A stretch of 64,000 nt of DNA from Kingella negevensis (lineage in GTDB: Bacteria > Pseudomonadota > Gammaproteobacteria > Burkholderiales > Neisseriaceae). This document shows, one piece after another, positions 18,499 through 28,978 of this stretch. Where the stretch lies: positions 1,364,001-1,428,000 of the forward strand of contig NZ_CP123448.1 in the NCBI RefSeq assembly GCF_030177895.1, read 5' to 3'. A program made the translations under genes and the position numbers. Each line of letters opens with the position of its first letter. Position 1 is the first letter of the stretch. The notes under the pieces were generated by a model, which did not search any database, was not told the origin of the DNA, and saw nothing but the letters and a program-made list of their open reading frames with translations.

Positions 18499-18630
18499 TT
18501 TTGAGATATGCAGTTTTTTGTAAATTTTCTTGTCGCAATTTGAAAATTTATTTTAGAATAGAGTTTATGTTCTAGAAATTATTTTTCAGGCTGCGAACTT
18601 TGCAGCCTGAAATTCATTGCAAGGGAAAAT

Positions 18631-20025
18631 ATGAAACATCATCTTTCAAAAGTATGCTTGGCATTGGTTGCTGGCGTATTTGCACAACAAGCATCTGCTT
18701 CAGGTTATCATTTTGGCACACAATCAGTCGGTGCGCAAAGCACAGCAAATGCAGCCGCAGCAGAAGCCGCAGACGCTTCCACTATTTTTTACAACCCAGC
18801 TGGTTTGACTAAATTGCAAGGACGCGGTGAATTTACTGCCGCAGCCAATATTGTAATGCCTTCTATCAAATATAGCGATGCAAAAATGACCACATTCCGT
18901 GGCGCACCTGCAACTGGCGTAACCAGTGGCAAAATTGCGGAAACCACTATCGCCCCTCATTTGTATGGCGCATACAAATTAAACGACCGTGTGAGCTTAG
19001 GTTTGGGTATGTATATCCCATTTGGTTCAAAAACTGAATACACAAAAGATTCCGTTCTGCGTTACAACATCAACAAATTAGGTTTAACTTCTGTTGCACT
19101 TGAACCAGTTGTAGCATTCAAAGCCAATGAAAAACACTCATTTGGTGTCGGTTTAATCGCCCAATATTCACAAGCTGAATTGCGCAAGTATTCAGACTGG
19201 AGCGCAAGTGGTAAATTAGGTGATTTGCCATCAGGTGCAGCAGACGGACACGCAGATGTGAAAGGTCATGACTGGGGCTTTGGCTACCACTTAGGCTGGA
19301 TGTATGACATGAACGACCGCGTTCGCATTGGTGTGAACTATCGTTCAAAAGTGGAACACAATTTATCAGGTTCTGCCAAATGGCAACCAGATGGCGCAGT
19401 AGCTAAAGCATACTATGATAATGTTATTTCCCCAGTTTCAGGCTACGTTCCTAATGAGAAAACCTCAGTTAAAATTGTTACACCAGAATCATTGTCCGTT
19501 CATGGCATGTACCGTGCAAGCGACAAACTGAATTTATACGGCGATGTAACTTGGACACGCCACAGCCGTTTTGATAAAGCAGCATTAGCATTTGAACATA
19601 ACAAGATTGTTGCCAAAACAGGTAAACCAGACGCATCAGGCAAAATAATTGGGAAATCCAACACCACTGTTATCACCCCAAACTGGCGCGACACCTACAA
19701 AGTAGCGATTGGCGGTTCATATCAATACAGCGAACCTTTGCAATTGCGCGCAGGTATCGCGTATGACCAAAGCCCAGTGAAAAGCTCAGCAGACCGCTTA
19801 AACAGCATGCCAGATGCTAACCGTTTATGGTTGTCAGTCGGTGCACGTTATACGCACAAAAAACGCCATGTGTTTGACGTAGCCTACTCATATATTGATA
19901 TTAAAGATTCAGATTACACCGCTCCAGCAGCCACAGGCGACAGCATGGACAGCCGCGGCGCATCATCTGCAAAATTTAAAACGTCAGCCAGCATTGTAGG
20001 CTTGCAATACACCTACAAATTTTAA
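18631..20025 (+). CDS. FadL/OMPP1-type outer-membrane transport protein
   Basis: A beta-barrel of the FadL/TodX family, which passes long-chain fatty acids or other hydrophobic compounds through the outer membrane. The 464-residue product has a signal peptide (VCLALVAGVFAQQASA), then the family N-terminus SGYHFGTQSVGAQSTANAAA and ASTIFYNPAGLTKLQ (the conserved NPAGL). Alternating amphipathic strands follow, with a terminal aromatic residue (YTYKF) for barrel insertion. GGGAAA precedes the ATG. The upstream 130 bases are AT-rich. It ends in a DUS terminator. Confidence 0.93.
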   Translation: MKHHLSKVCLALVAGVFAQQASASGYHFGTQSVGAQSTANAAAAEAADASTIFYNPAGLTKLQGRGEFTAAANIVMPSIKYSDAKMTTFRGAPATGVTSGKIAETTIAPHLYGAYKLNDRVSLGLGMYIPFGSKTEYTKDSVLRYNINKLGLTSVALEPVVAFKANEKHSFGVGLIAQYSQAELRKYSDWSASGKLGDLPSGAADGHADVKGHDWGFGYHLGWMYDMNDRVRIGVNYRSKVEHNLSGSAKWQPDGAVAKAYYDNVISPVSGYVPNEKTSVKIVTPESLSVHGMYRASDKLNLYGDVTWTRHSRFDKAALAFEHNKIVAKTGKPDASGKIIGKSNTTVITPNWRDTYKVAIGGSYQYSEPLQLRAGIAYDQSPVKSSADRLNSMPDANRLWLSVGARYTHKKRHVFDVAYSYIDIKDSDYTAPAATGDSMDSRGASSAKFKTSASIVGLQYTYKF

Positions 20026-20030
20026 TTAAC

Positions 20031-20068
20031 ACGCAGCCTGAAAATCGTTTTCAGGCTGCGTTTTTTTT
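20031..20068 (+). terminator. Terminator after the FadL-type gene
   Basis: ACGCAGCCTGAAAA and its inverse, followed by T8. Confidence 0.85.
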
Positions 20069-20117
20069 GTTATAAAGACAACGTTTTTTTAAACCCCTAA
20101 TAGATAAGGAAACCCAA

Positions 20118-20801
20118 ATGGAACTCGTATTTATCCGCCACGGTTTGAGCGAATGGAATGCCAAAAACCTGTTTACAGGCTGGCGTGATGTAAAACTGTC
20201 AGAACAAGGCATGGCAGAAGCCGCAGCTGCAGGTCAGAAATTGAAAGCCGCAGGCTACGAATTTGACATTGCGTTCACATCTGTTTTGACACGTGCCATC
20301 AAAACTTGCAACATCGTATTAGAAGAAAGCGACCAATTGTTTGTCCCACAAATCAAAACATGGCGCTTGAACGAACGCCACTACGGCGCATTGCAAGGCA
20401 TGGACAAAAAACAAACCGCAGAAAAATACGGCGACGAGCAAGTTCACATCTGGCGCCGCAGCTACGACACCTTGCCACCATTGTTAGACCGTAACGACGA
20501 ATTCTCAGCGCACAACGACCGCCGTTATGCCAACTTGCCAAGCGATGTGATTCCAGACGGCGAAAACTTGAAAGTTACTTTGGAACGCGTATTGCCATTC
20601 TGGGAAGACCAAATCGCCCCAGCCATTATGTCTGGCAAACGCGTATTAGTTGCCGCACACGGTAACTCACTGCGCGCCTTGGCAAAACACATCGAAGGCA
20701 TTTCTGACGAAGACATCATGGGTTTAGAAATCCCAACAGGTCAGCCATTGGTGTATAAATTGGACGACAACTTGAAAGTGATTGAGAAATTCTACTTGTA
20801 A
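20118..20801 (+). CDS. gpmA: 2,3-bisphosphoglycerate-dependent phosphoglycerate mutase
   Basis: Interconverts 3- and 2-phosphoglycerate in glycolysis. The 227-residue product has the phosphohistidine motif [11 protein letters not shown] near 4-14. It also has [14 protein letters not shown] near 84, [16 protein letters not shown] near 178, and Glu/His catalytic positions as in GpmA. AAGGAAA precedes the ATG. It is convergent with fusA across a shared bidirectional terminator. Confidence 0.97.
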   Translation: MELVFIRHGLSEWNAKNLFTGWRDVKLSEQGMAEAAAAGQKLKAAGYEFDIAFTSVLTRAIKTCNIVLEESDQLFVPQIKTWRLNERHYGALQGMDKKQTAEKYGDEQVHIWRRSYDTLPPLLDRNDEFSAHNDRRYANLPSDVIPDGENLKVTLERVLPFWEDQIAPAIMSGKRVLVAAHGNSLRALAKHIEGISDEDIMGLEIPTGQPLVYKLDDNLKVIEKFYL

Positions 20802-20816
20802 TTTCAATTCATCAAT

Positions 20817-20853
20817 AAAAAGCAGCCTGAAAAAAGTTTCAGGCTGCTTTTTT
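20817..20853. terminator. Bidirectional terminator between gpmA and fusA
   Basis: Inverted AAAAGCAGCCTGAAA arms with A and T runs on the outer sides lie between the two convergent genes. Confidence 0.85.
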
Positions 20854-20921
20854 ATATTTTTCAGGCTGCATAAAAAATCGGATTTCTTATTTCTAAGAAA
20901 TCCGATTTTAATTAAAGCGTA

Positions 20922-23024
20922 TTAGCCTTTACGAGCTGCAGTAACTTCAGCCGCCACGTTCGCAGGAGCTTCCGCGTATTTCGCGAATTCCATAGAGTAA
21001 GTAGCGCGACCTTGAGTTGCAGAACGCAAGTCAGTTGAGTAACCGAACATTTCAGCCAATGGCACTTCAGCGCGAACTTTTTTGCCACCGATGCCGTCAT
21101 CGTCCATACCCAACACGATACCGCGACGACGGTTCAAGTCGCCCATTACGTCGCCCATGTATTCTTCAGGTGTTTCCACTTCAACTGCCATGATTGGCTC
21201 AAGCAATGCAGGAGATGCTTTACGCATACCTTCTTTAAATGCTTGTGATGCTGCTAATTCAAACGCTAATTGTGAAGAGTCCACATCGTGTGATGAGCCG
21301 AATACCAAGCGTACACGAACGTCTACAACAGGGAAGCCTGCTACCACGCCGTTTGGTAATGTGTCGCGGATACCTTTATCAACAGACGGAATGAATTCGC
21401 GAGGAATCACACCACCTTTAATTTCGTCGATAAATTCGTAACCTGCGCCACCTGGTTCCATAGGTTCCATTTTAATCACAACGTGACCGTATTGACCTTT
21501 ACCACCAGATTGTTTCGCGTGTTTGTATTCAGATTCTACTTCTTTGCGGATAGTCTCGCGGTATGCCACTTGTGGTGCACCGATGTTTGCTTCTACTGCA
21601 AATTCGCGTTTCATACGGTCTACAATAATTTCCAAGTGCAATTCGCCCATACCAGAAATGATTGTTTGACCTGATTCTTCGTCTGTACGAACGCGGAATG
21701 AAGGGTCTTCTTTAGACAAACGGTTCAAAGCGATACCCATTTTTTCTTGGTCAGCTTTGGTTTTTGGCTCAACAGCAACGTGAATCACTGGCTCTGGAAA
21801 TTCCATGCGTTCCAAGATGATAGGAGCATCTTCTGAACACAAAGTTTCACCAGTTGTAACGTCTTTCAAACCGATTGCAGCAGCGATGTCGCCAGCGCGT
21901 ACTTCTTCGATTTCGTCACGGTCGTTTGCAGTCATTTGCACCAAGCGACCAATACGTTCACGAGTGCCTTTAACTGAGTTTACAACTGTATCACCCGTTT
22001 TCAACACGCCTGAGTAAACGCGGATAAATGTCAAGTTACCAACGTATTTGTCGTTCATCATTTTGAACGCCAACGCTGAGAATTTTTCATTATCGTCAGC
22101 TTTACGAGATGATTTTTCGCCGTTTGGCAATTCACCTTGAACGTCTGGAATGTCAGTAGGAGCTGGCAAGAATTCTACAACTGCGTCCAACATACGTTGT
22201 ACACCTTTGTTTTTAAATGCAGAACCGCACAACATTGGTTGAATTTCGCCAGCCAATGTACGCGCACGCAACGCACCAATGATTTCTTCTTCAGACAGCT
22301 CTTCGCCACCCAAGTATTTGTCCATCAATTCCTCGTTGGCTTCGGCTGCGGCTTCAATCATGTTTTGACGCCATTCTTCAGCGGTAGAAACCAAGTCAGC
22401 AGGAATATCGCCATAAGTAAAGGTTGTACCTTTGTCGGCTTCATTCCAAATGATGGCTTTCATTTTCAACAAATCTACAACGCCTTCAAAGCCTTCTTCT
22501 GCACCAACTGGGATAACGATTGGTACAGGATTCGCGCGCAAGCGAGTACGCATTTGTTCTACCACGCGGAAGAAGTTTGCGCCTTGACGGTCCATTTTGT
22601 TTACAAATGCCAAACGTGGTACTTTGTATTTATTGGCTTGGCGCCATACGGTTTCAGATTGTGGTTGTACGCCACCTACTGCACAGTAAACCATTACTGC
22701 GCCGTCCAATACACGCATAGAACGCTCTACTTCAACGGTAAAGTCAACGTGTCCTGGGGTGTCAATGATGTTGAAACGGTGTTCTTTAAACTGTTTCGCC
22801 ATACCAGACCAATATGATGTTACGGCAGCAGAAGTAATAGTAATACCACGTTCTTGCTCTTGTTCCATCCAGTCGGTTGTTGCTGCACCGTCATGCACTT
22901 CACCCAGTTTGTGTGTCAGACCAGTGTAGAACAAGATACGTTCAGTAGTCGTTGTTTTACCAGCGTCAATGTGTGCAGAAATACCGATGTTACGGTACAA
23001 GTTAATAGGGGTTTTGCGAGCCAT
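20922..23024 (-). CDS. fusA: Elongation factor G
   Basis: A GTPase that drives ribosomal translocation. The 700-residue product has G1 [15 protein letters not shown] near 17, G3 DTPGHVDFT near 88, G4 [10 protein letters not shown] near 142, then domains II to V through a C-terminal AEVTAARKG. Length is normal. It is third in the order rpsL-rpsG-fusA on the minus strand. No tuf gene follows: the operon ends at a terminator and convergent gpmA, unlike the contiguous str-S10 layout of Neisseria. Confidence 0.98.
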   Translation of the reverse strand: MARKTPINLYRNIGISAHIDAGKTTTTERILFYTGLTHKLGEVHDGAATTDWMEQEQERGITITSAAVTSYWSGMAKQFKEHRFNIIDTPGHVDFTVEVERSMRVLDGAVMVYCAVGGVQPQSETVWRQANKYKVPRLAFVNKMDRQGANFFRVVEQMRTRLRANPVPIVIPVGAEEGFEGVVDLLKMKAIIWNEADKGTTFTYGDIPADLVSTAEEWRQNMIEAAAEANEELMDKYLGGEELSEEEIIGALRARTLAGEIQPMLCGSAFKNKGVQRMLDAVVEFLPAPTDIPDVQGELPNGEKSSRKADDNEKFSALAFKMMNDKYVGNLTFIRVYSGVLKTGDTVVNSVKGTRERIGRLVQMTANDRDEIEEVRAGDIAAAIGLKDVTTGETLCSEDAPIILERMEFPEPVIHVAVEPKTKADQEKMGIALNRLSKEDPSFRVRTDEESGQTIISGMGELHLEIIVDRMKREFAVEANIGAPQVAYRETIRKEVESEYKHAKQSGGKGQYGHVVIKMEPMEPGGAGYEFIDEIKGGVIPREFIPSVDKGIRDTLPNGVVAGFPVVDVRVRLVFGSSHDVDSSQLAFELAASQAFKEGMRKASPALLEPIMAVEVETPEEYMGDVMGDLNRRRGIVLGMDDDGIGGKKVRAEVPLAEMFGYSTDLRSATQGRATYSMEFAKYAEAPANVAAEVTAARKG

Positions 23025-23042
23025 TTTATCAGCCTTTCAATA

Positions 23043-23516
23043 TTAGAAGCGGAAGTGAGAGAATGCTTTGTTCGCTTCTGCCATGCGGTGTACTTCTTCG
23101 CGTTTTTTCATCGCGCCGCCACGACCTTCAGCCGCATCAATCAATTCGCCAGCCAAACGCAAATCCATAGATTTTTCGCCGCGTTTACGAGCTGCATCAC
23201 GTACCCAACGCATAGCCAAAGCCAAACGACGTGAAGGACGAACTTCAACAGGAACTTGGTAGTTAGCACCACCTACACGGCGGCTTTTCACTTCCACGAT
23301 TGGTTTAGCGTTAGCAATAGCTTCGTTGAATACTTCAATAGCTTCTTTGCCTTGTACTTTTTTAGCAATTTGTTCCAATGCGCCGTATACGATGCGTTCA
23401 GCAACGGCTTTTTTACCGTCAATCATCAATACGTTCATGAATTTAGTTAATTCTACGCTACCAAATTTTGGATCTGGCAATACGTCGCGTTTTGGGACTT
23501 CTCTACGTCTTGGCAT
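23043..23516 (-). CDS. rpsG: 30S ribosomal protein S7
   Basis: A primary 16S-binding protein of the 30S head. The 157-residue product starts [20 protein letters not shown] and has the S7 signature [20 protein letters not shown], ending AFSHFRF. It lies between rpsL (117 bases upstream) and fusA (18 bases downstream). S7 is the usual autoregulator of this operon, but I did not identify its mRNA site. Confidence 0.98.
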   Translation of the reverse strand: MPRRREVPKRDVLPDPKFGSVELTKFMNVLMIDGKKAVAERIVYGALEQIAKKVQGKEAIEVFNEAIANAKPIVEVKSRRVGGANYQVPVEVRPSRRLALAMRWVRDAARKRGEKSMDLRLAGELIDAAEGRGGAMKKREEVHRMAEANKAFSHFRF

Positions 23517-23633
23517 TTTAATTCCTTAATGTTTATTCAGCTGGGGGCAATCCCATGAATGTTTATCCAAAACATTCACTTACTCGACTGCAATGATTTT
23601 CAGGCAGCCGACCATGCCATTTTGTTAATCAAA

Positions 23634-24005
23634 TTATTTAGGGCGTTTAGCACCATATTTAGAACGAGCTTGTTTACGGTCTTTAACACCAGCAGTATCC
23701 AAAGAACCGCGAACAGTGTGGTAACGTACACCTGGCAAGTCTTTTACACGACCACCGCGAATCAAAACAACGCTGTGTTCTTGCAAGTTGTGGCCTTCAC
23801 CACCGATGTATGAAATCACTTCAAAACCGTTAGTCAAACGAACTTTACATACTTTACGCAAAGCTGAGTTAGGTTTTTTAGGAGTTGTAGTGTAAACGCG
23901 TGTGCAAACGCCACGTTTTTGTGGGCATGCTTCCAACGCAGGTACTTTGTTCACATATACAGGTTTTTGACGACCTTTGCGAACTAACTGGTTAATAGTA
24001 GGCAT
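23634..24005 (-). CDS. rpsL: 30S ribosomal protein S12
   Basis: A decoding-centre protein. The 123-residue product starts [20 protein letters not shown]. Its conserved loops [18 protein letters not shown] and [17 protein letters not shown] (with the Lys/Pro positions of streptomycin contact) are wild-type in form. An upstream in-frame start at 24092 would add 29 residues not found in S12, so the ATG at 24005 is used. AGGAAAAG precedes it. Upstream lies divergent ychJ rather than rpoC. Confidence 0.98.
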   Translation of the reverse strand: MPTINQLVRKGRQKPVYVNKVPALEACPQKRGVCTRVYTTTPKKPNSALRKVCKVRLTNGFEVISYIGGEGHNLQEHSVVLIRGGRVKDLPGVRYHTVRGSLDTAGVKDRKQARSKYGAKRPK

Positions 24006-24137
24006 ATTTTTCTTTTCCTGTTGAATAAAATATCTTGCCGACACCATGCCGACAAGCCTAGCATTATAACTTTTTTGAGATTTTTCAGTCAATAAGCGTG
24101 TGATATTTTGCGGTTTTTTGCTTTCAACTATAAAATA

Positions 24138-24172
24138 AAATGCAGCCTGAAAATGATTTTAGGCTGCATTTT
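24138..24172. other. DUS hairpin between divergent rpsL and ychJ
   Basis: Inverted TGCAGCCTGAAAAT arms (imperfect: one arm lacks a C) lie in a promoter region rather than after a gene. It may act as an uptake site only. Confidence 0.4.
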
Positions 24173-24184
24173 TAGGATTTTATT

Positions 24185-24646
24185 ATGCTCTGCCCTTGCC
24201 AATCATCTTTATCATATTTCGAATGTTGCGAACCGTTCCATTTGCGCCAATCGCAGCCTGAAACTGCGGAACAACTGATGCGCTCACGTTATTCAGCGTA
24301 TGTATTGCAACAAATTGATTATTTAGTGGCGACTACTGTTCCCGCGCAACAAAATTTGCTCAATCAGGCAGATATGTTGGCATGGTCGCAACAAGCGCAA
24401 TGGCTGGGCTTAGCCGTTCATCAACACATTCCCAAAATCGGCAAACGCCACGCGCAAGTGGAATTTACCGCACGTTTTGCGGAAAACGGGCAAGCACACG
24501 AACATCTAGAACTTTCTGCATTCGTGCAAATTGATGGTGCGTGGTTTTTTATTGACCCAACCGTGCCGTTGCCAAGCATGAAATCATTGTGCTTCTGCGG
24601 TTCAGAAAAGAAATTCAAAGCCTGTTGTGGGCAGTTTTTCAAATAG
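24185..24646 (+). CDS. ychJ: YchJ-family SEC-C motif protein
   Basis: A 153-residue protein with an N-terminal metal-binding SEC-C motif (MLCPCQSSLSYFECCEPFH). The central NTF2-like region contains AEQLMRSRYSAYVLQQIDYL, the UPF0225 signature. A second SEC-C motif lies at the C-terminus (LCFCGSEKKFKACCGQFF). Function is not established. The motif likely binds zinc. It stands alone, divergent from rpsL and convergent with rlpA. Confidence 0.9.
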   Translation: MLCPCQSSLSYFECCEPFHLRQSQPETAEQLMRSRYSAYVLQQIDYLVATTVPAQQNLLNQADMLAWSQQAQWLGLAVHQHIPKIGKRHAQVEFTARFAENGQAHEHLELSAFVQIDGAWFFIDPTVPLPSMKSLCFCGSEKKFKACCGQFFK

Positions 24647-24647
24647 C

Positions 24648-24684
24648 AAAAAGCAGCCTGAAAACTTTTCAGGCTGCTTTTTTT
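24648..24684. terminator. Bidirectional terminator between ychJ and rlpA
   Basis: AAAAAGCAGCCTGAAAA and its inverse with T7, between convergent genes. Confidence 0.85.
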
Positions 24685-24691
24685 AAACAAA

Positions 24692-25399
24692 TTAAATCAC
24701 GTTTTGTTTCAGTTTTTCATGCGCTTCGTCCGCATGTTTTTGTTCTGTAAATGGGCCAACTTTTACCACATAATCGTTACCATTTTTCACCATAATCGCG
24801 CGTTGTTCCGCTTTGTTGCTGCTTAAATGGCTGCTGGCTTTTTTCATAAACGCTTTCGCATCGGCTTCGGTGTCAAACGTTTTCAAACTAAAAAAAATGC
24901 TTTTTGCGCTGCTTGGTTTGTCTTGCGCGATAGAATCGCCTGCTTTCAGCGTTTCAATGCGTACTTGCGTTGAACCTTGATTGATAAAGCCCAATTTCGC
25001 TGCGGCGCCTTTGGACAAATCCATCACATGATTAGAGTGGAAAGGCCCACGGTCGTTAATGCGAACCACAATGCTTTTGCCGTTAGACAAATTGGTTACG
25101 CGCGCATAGCTGGGGATTGGGAGAGTGGGATGAGCGGCTGTGAGTGCATTCATATTGAAAACTTCGCCGCTTGAAGTTCGTTTGCCGTGAAAGCCTGGTC
25201 CATACCACGAGGCTTTCCCTGTTTCGCTAAAATTTTCTACTTCTGTTTTTGGATAATAGCGTTTTCCAGCCACTTTGTAGCTGAGGTTTGCTGTGGGGTG
25301 CAATTTTTCGGCGCGAACCACTGCTGGCGCGGCGTGAACTGCTGCACTGGTAAACAAAGCGATAACACTAACCATCAACGCGTTTTGGATTTTAGTCAA
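24692..25399 (-). CDS. rlpA: RlpA-family septal lytic transglycosylase with SPOR domain
   Basis: RlpA cleaves denuded peptidoglycan at the division septum. The 235-residue protein has a cleavable signal peptide (ALMVSVIALFTSAAVHA), without a lipobox cysteine. A double-psi beta-barrel domain follows (GKASWYGPGFHGKRTSSGEV near 62, then VVRINDRGPFHSNHVMDLS with the catalytic Asp and His region). A C-terminal SPOR domain (about 165-230) should bind septal glycan. It differs from E. coli RlpA in lacking the lipid anchor. Confidence 0.93.
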   Translation of the reverse strand: MTKIQNALMVSVIALFTSAAVHAAPAVVRAEKLHPTANLSYKVAGKRYYPKTEVENFSETGKASWYGPGFHGKRTSSGEVFNMNALTAAHPTLPIPSYARVTNLSNGKSIVVRINDRGPFHSNHVMDLSKGAAAKLGFINQGSTQVRIETLKAGDSIAQDKPSSAKSIFFSLKTFDTEADAKAFMKKASSHLSSNKAEQRAIMVKNGNDYVVKVGPFTEQKHADEAHEKLKQNVI

Positions 25400-25460
25400 A
25401 ATAGAGTCCGTTCTTGAGTTAAAGATGTTTGACGTAATTTCTCAAGAGCCTAGTGAGCAT

Positions 25461-25484
25461 GTCGGATACAAGTATCCGACCTAC
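25461..25484. repeat. GTCGGATAC palindromic repeat
   Basis: GTCGGATACAAGTATCCGAC followed by CTAC, a perfect 9-base-arm palindrome of the GTAGG/CCTAC family, between rlpA and trmL. Confidence 0.6.
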
Positions 25485-25514
25485 TTTACAATAGTTTTCA
25501 GGCTGCCTGAAAAA

Positions 25515-25979
25515 TTACAAACCACCCTCATAACCCACTTGCCGCCATGCTTCAAACACGGTAATCGCCACAGTATTGGATAAATTCATGCTGCGGTTAT
25601 TTGGCATCATGGGAAAACGAATTTTCTGATTTTCAGGCAGCGAGCCTAAAATTTCAGCAGGCAAACCGCGCGTTTCTGGCCCAAACATAAAAACGTCGCC
25701 CGCTTGAAATTGCACTGTATCAGGACGGGTTTTGCCTTTTGTGGTGAGCGCGAAAATGCGTCTGCCTGCCAACGCCGCCATGCAATATTCAAAGTTTTCA
25801 TGCACAGTGAGCGTAGAAAATTCGTGATAATCCAGCCCAGCGCGTTTCATTTTGCTGCTATCCAGTGGGAAACCAAGTGGTTTCACTAGGTGCAAATCGC
25901 AGCCTGTATTGGCGCACAGGCGAATGATATTGCCTGTGTTGGGCGGAATTTCGGGTTGGTAAAGCACAACGGTAAACAT
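25515..25979 (-). CDS. trmL: tRNA (cytidine/uridine-34-2'-O)-methyltransferase TrmL
   Basis: A SPOUT methyltransferase that 2'-O-methylates the wobble base of tRNA-Leu. The 154-residue product is normal in length. It has [20 protein letters not shown] near 9, [17 protein letters not shown] near 93, and the trefoil-knot segment [20 protein letters not shown] near 118. AAGGAAA lies before the ATG. It appears monocistronic. Confidence 0.95.
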   Translation of the reverse strand: MFTVVLYQPEIPPNTGNIIRLCANTGCDLHLVKPLGFPLDSSKMKRAGLDYHEFSTLTVHENFEYCMAALAGRRIFALTTKGKTRPDTVQFQAGDVFMFGPETRGLPAEILGSLPENQKIRFPMMPNNRSMNLSNTVAITVFEAWRQVGYEGGL

Positions 25980-26080
25980 GTTATTTCCTTACATATTTGT
26001 TTTTTATACATAAAAAAGATAAAAGACCGTTGCACGGCAAGCAATATGCCCCACACGGCTTTTTCTCGTCAAACGAATTT

Positions 26081-26758
26081 TCACAAATTACGCATGACTA
26101 CACAAGCGTAAATCTCTGCCGCGCCCGATTGCTGTAGCGTTCGGGCTAATTCTTGCAAAGTTGCAGAAGTGCTTGTTACATCATCAATTATCAGAATTTT
26201 ACGGTTCTTAACAGATTGCTGAACACTGAACGCATTGATGATATTTTCGGCACGTTCTGCTGCATTTAGGGTACTTTGTGGTGTTTTATGCCGCCTTAAA
26301 ATCGTATCGGTTGGCAAAGTGGGGATTTTGTAGTTTTTTGTAATGACTTCTGTTAAATCATCGCATTGGTTGAAACCGCGCATAAATCGGCGTTTTCGGC
26401 TGATGGGCATGGCTAACACGGCATCAATTTGGGCTTCAGCAAGCCATGGCGGGGGGTTTTCTTGCAAAATGGTTTGGAAAATGGCGGCAAATTCGCCTTG
26501 TCGTGAATGTTTCCATTCGTGCAACAAGGCCGGCAATGGCGCGAGATAATCGGCGCATGCCCAGAGTTTTTGGTATGGGGGCGGATTGTTTTGGCAATCG
26601 GGGCAGATTTTGCCTGTGCCGTTCCATTGGGCGCATTGCGGACAGAATTGGTTGGCGTGATGATATAGGCGGCGAATGTCGTTCAGGCAGCCTGAACAAA
26701 GGGGTTTGGCAGCCTGAATGCTGGTTTCGCAGATGAGACAGAAAGAGTTGAAAAACAT
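26081..26758 (-). CDS. comF: ComF-family protein (natural transformation)
   Basis: ComF proteins are phosphoribosyltransferase-like and needed for DNA uptake in competent bacteria. The 225-residue product has an N-terminal four-cysteine zinc finger (CLICETSIQ, CSGC, then CPQCAQW, CPDC). The C-terminal PRTase fold has the PRPP loop KILIIDDVTSTSATLQEL near 187-204. This fits the dense uptake sequences of the chromosome. AAGGAAA precedes the ATG. Confidence 0.93.
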   Translation of the reverse strand: MFFNSFCLICETSIQAAKPLCSGCLNDIRRLYHHANQFCPQCAQWNGTGKICPDCQNNPPPYQKLWACADYLAPLPALLHEWKHSRQGEFAAIFQTILQENPPPWLAEAQIDAVLAMPISRKRRFMRGFNQCDDLTEVITKNYKIPTLPTDTILRRHKTPQSTLNAAERAENIINAFSVQQSVKNRKILIIDDVTSTSATLQELARTLQQSGAAEIYACVVMRNL

Positions 26759-26811
26759 GGGGATTTCCTTTTTCAGGCTGCGATAATAGGGAAAATACAG
26801 CCTGAAAACAA

Positions 26812-26903
26812 ATGGAGCGGCGGCGGCTCGCCGACACTTTTTAACTTTATATAATCTCTCAATTTATCAGTGAAATTTTGTCGGCAAGCCGCCGACGTTC
26901 CAT
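26812..26903. repeat. GGAACGTCGGC palindromic repeat, copy B
   Basis: The ends ATGGAGCGGCGGCGGCTCGC and its inverse (GTCGGCAAGCCGCCGACGTT plus CCAT) give arms of about 24 bases around an AT-rich centre. It lies between comF and mnmG. Confidence 0.7.
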
Positions 26904-26944
26904 AAAAAGGCAGCCTGAAAAATATCTTTCAGGCTGCTTTTTAT
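26904..26944 (-). terminator. Terminator of mnmG
   Basis: AAAAAGGCAGCCTGAAA and its inverse form a hairpin directly after the mnmG stop on the minus strand, with T-rich flanks. Confidence 0.8.
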
Positions 26945-28831
26945 TTACTTCGCGTCCTTAAACCCACGCTTCAAATGCACCATCAACAACGCTACCGCAG
27001 CAGGGGTAATGCCCGAAATACGACTCGCTTGCCCCACTGTTTCAGGTTTGTGCTTATTCAATTTCTGCTGCACTTCCGCCGACAAACCTTTCACTTTCGC
27101 GTAATCAATATTTTCAGGCAGCCTTAACGTTTCAATATCACGGCGCGAATCAATTTCATCATTCTGACGGTCAATATAGCCTTGATATTTAACCTGAATT
27201 TCCACTTGCTCCACCACATCAGCAGGCAATGGATTTTCAGGCAACGCATTCGGCAACGTCATCAAGTTCGTATAATCCAAATTCGGACGGCGCAACAAAT
27301 CATGCAAATTTGCTTCACGGCTCAATTTTTGCCCGAATACGCGCTCTTGTTCGCTTTCAGGCAGCTTTTGCGGCGTGTACCAAGTGCCGCGTAAACGCTG
27401 AATTTCCCGCTCAATTTGCTCGCGTTTCGTTTCAAAATCGCGCCATTGCTGCTCGGAAACCAATCCAATTTGATAGCCCAATTCCGTCAAACGCATATCC
27501 GCATTGTCTTCGCGCAACTGCAAGCGATACTCGGCGCGGCTCGTGAACATACGATACGGCTCATTCACGCCTTTGGTAATCAAATCGTCCACCAACACGC
27601 CCAAATACGCTTGTTCGCGTCTCAACAACAAAGGGTCTTGTTCGCGCACAAATTGCACCGCGTTTGCGCCAGCCAATAAGCCCTGCGCGGCGGCTTCTTC
27701 GTAGCCTGTTGTGCCGTTGATTTGCCCTGCAAAAAATAAGCCACTAATCGTTTTGGTTTCCATGCTGGCTTTTAAATTGCGTGGGTCAAAATAGTCGTAT
27801 TCAATCGCGTAACCTGGGCGCAAAATGTGCGCGTTTTCCAAGCCTTTCATGCTGCGAACTAACGCTAATTGAATGTCAAACGGTAAACTGGTTGAGATGC
27901 CGTTTGGGTAATATTCGTGCGTGGTCAAGCCTTCGGGTTCTAGGAAAATTTGATGACTGTCTTTGTCGGCAAAACGGTTGATTTTGTCTTCAATAGACGG
28001 GCAATAGCGCGGACCCACGCCTTCAATTTTGCCTGTGAACATTGGGCTGCGGTCAAAACCACTGCGGATAATGTCGTGCGTTTGCGTGTTGGTATGGGTA
28101 ATCCAGCACGAAACTTGTTGCGGGTGCATGGCTGCGTTGCCGCGTACGGAAAACACAGGCACGGGCGAATCGCCAGCTTGTTCGGTTAATTGGGAAAAAT
28201 CAATCGTGCGTCCGTCAATGCGCGGTGGGGTGCCTGTTTTCAGTCTGCCTTGTGGCAAATTCAATTCGCGCAAACGTGCGCCGAGCGTTTTCGCGGCAGG
28301 GTCGCCAGCGCGTCCGCCTTCGTAATTTTCCAAACCGATGTGAATTTTGCCCGACAAAAATGTGCCAGCCGTCAAAACCACTGCGCGCGCTTTAAATTCC
28401 ACGCCCATCGCGGTTTGCACGCCTGAAATTTTGTCGCCGTCTAACGTAATATCGGTTACGGCTTGTTGGAATAATTCTAAATTTTCTTGGTTTTCCAACA
28501 TTTCGCGAATGGCGGCTTTATACAAAATGCGGTCGGCTTGGGCGCGAGTGGCGCGAACGGCTGCGCCTTTGCTGGCGTTGAGTCGGCGAAATTGAATGCC
28601 CGATTTGTCGGTTGCCAATGCCATTGCGCCGCCCAAAGCGTCCACTTCGCGCACCAAATGCCCTTTGCCGATGCCGCCAATGGCTGGATTGCACGACATT
28701 TGTCCGAGCGTTTCAATATTGTGGGACAGCAGCAGCGTTTGTGCGCCCATGCGTGCGGCGGCGAGTGCGGCTTCCGTGCCTGCGTGTCCGCCACCGACTA
28801 CAATCACGTCATATGTTTTGGGGTAAATCAT
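26945..28831 (-). CDS. mnmG: tRNA U34 carboxymethylaminomethyl synthesis enzyme MnmG (GidA)
   Basis: An FAD/NADH-dependent partner of MnmE that modifies the wobble uridine of several tRNAs. The 628-residue product has the dinucleotide-binding start [20 protein letters not shown]. It also has [18 protein letters not shown] near 55, [17 protein letters not shown] near 198, [20 protein letters not shown] near 374, and the C-terminal helical domain. Length is typical. The gene is likely monocistronic between repeat elements. Confidence 0.97.
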   Translation of the reverse strand: MIYPKTYDVIVVGGGHAGTEAALAAARMGAQTLLLSHNIETLGQMSCNPAIGGIGKGHLVREVDALGGAMALATDKSGIQFRRLNASKGAAVRATRAQADRILYKAAIREMLENQENLELFQQAVTDITLDGDKISGVQTAMGVEFKARAVVLTAGTFLSGKIHIGLENYEGGRAGDPAAKTLGARLRELNLPQGRLKTGTPPRIDGRTIDFSQLTEQAGDSPVPVFSVRGNAAMHPQQVSCWITHTNTQTHDIIRSGFDRSPMFTGKIEGVGPRYCPSIEDKINRFADKDSHQIFLEPEGLTTHEYYPNGISTSLPFDIQLALVRSMKGLENAHILRPGYAIEYDYFDPRNLKASMETKTISGLFFAGQINGTTGYEEAAAQGLLAGANAVQFVREQDPLLLRREQAYLGVLVDDLITKGVNEPYRMFTSRAEYRLQLREDNADMRLTELGYQIGLVSEQQWRDFETKREQIEREIQRLRGTWYTPQKLPESEQERVFGQKLSREANLHDLLRRPNLDYTNLMTLPNALPENPLPADVVEQVEIQVKYQGYIDRQNDEIDSRRDIETLRLPENIDYAKVKGLSAEVQQKLNKHKPETVGQASRISGITPAAVALLMVHLKRGFKDAK

Positions 28832-28871
28832 GTGTGTACCTGTATCTCAATATTTCAGGCAGCCTGAAAAT

Positions 28872-28978
28872 TATAGTTGATTAAAATTGCAATGATACTG
28901 CGTTGCCAACGTCCTTATGTGCCTCACGCACACGGCGAGCGTTGTCGCCTTGTCTCATTTTTATTTTAACCAACTATG
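28872..28978. repeat. Correia-like MITE, 107 bp
   Basis: The left end is TATAGTTGATTAAAATTGCA. The right end is the inverse of CATAGTTGGTTAAAATAAAA, so the last TA is changed to TG. The centre holds GTTGCCAACGTCCTTATGTG and GTTGTCGCCTTGTC. It has the same length and central sequence as the copy at 54227-54333 and resembles the ends (TATAGTGGATTAA) of the Neisseria Correia element. It lies upstream of mnmG. Confidence 0.75.

Noticed and set aside
24006..24092. 29-residue N-terminal extension of S12
   Set aside because: S12 proteins start MPTINQL; a good Shine-Dalgarno precedes the ATG at 24005.
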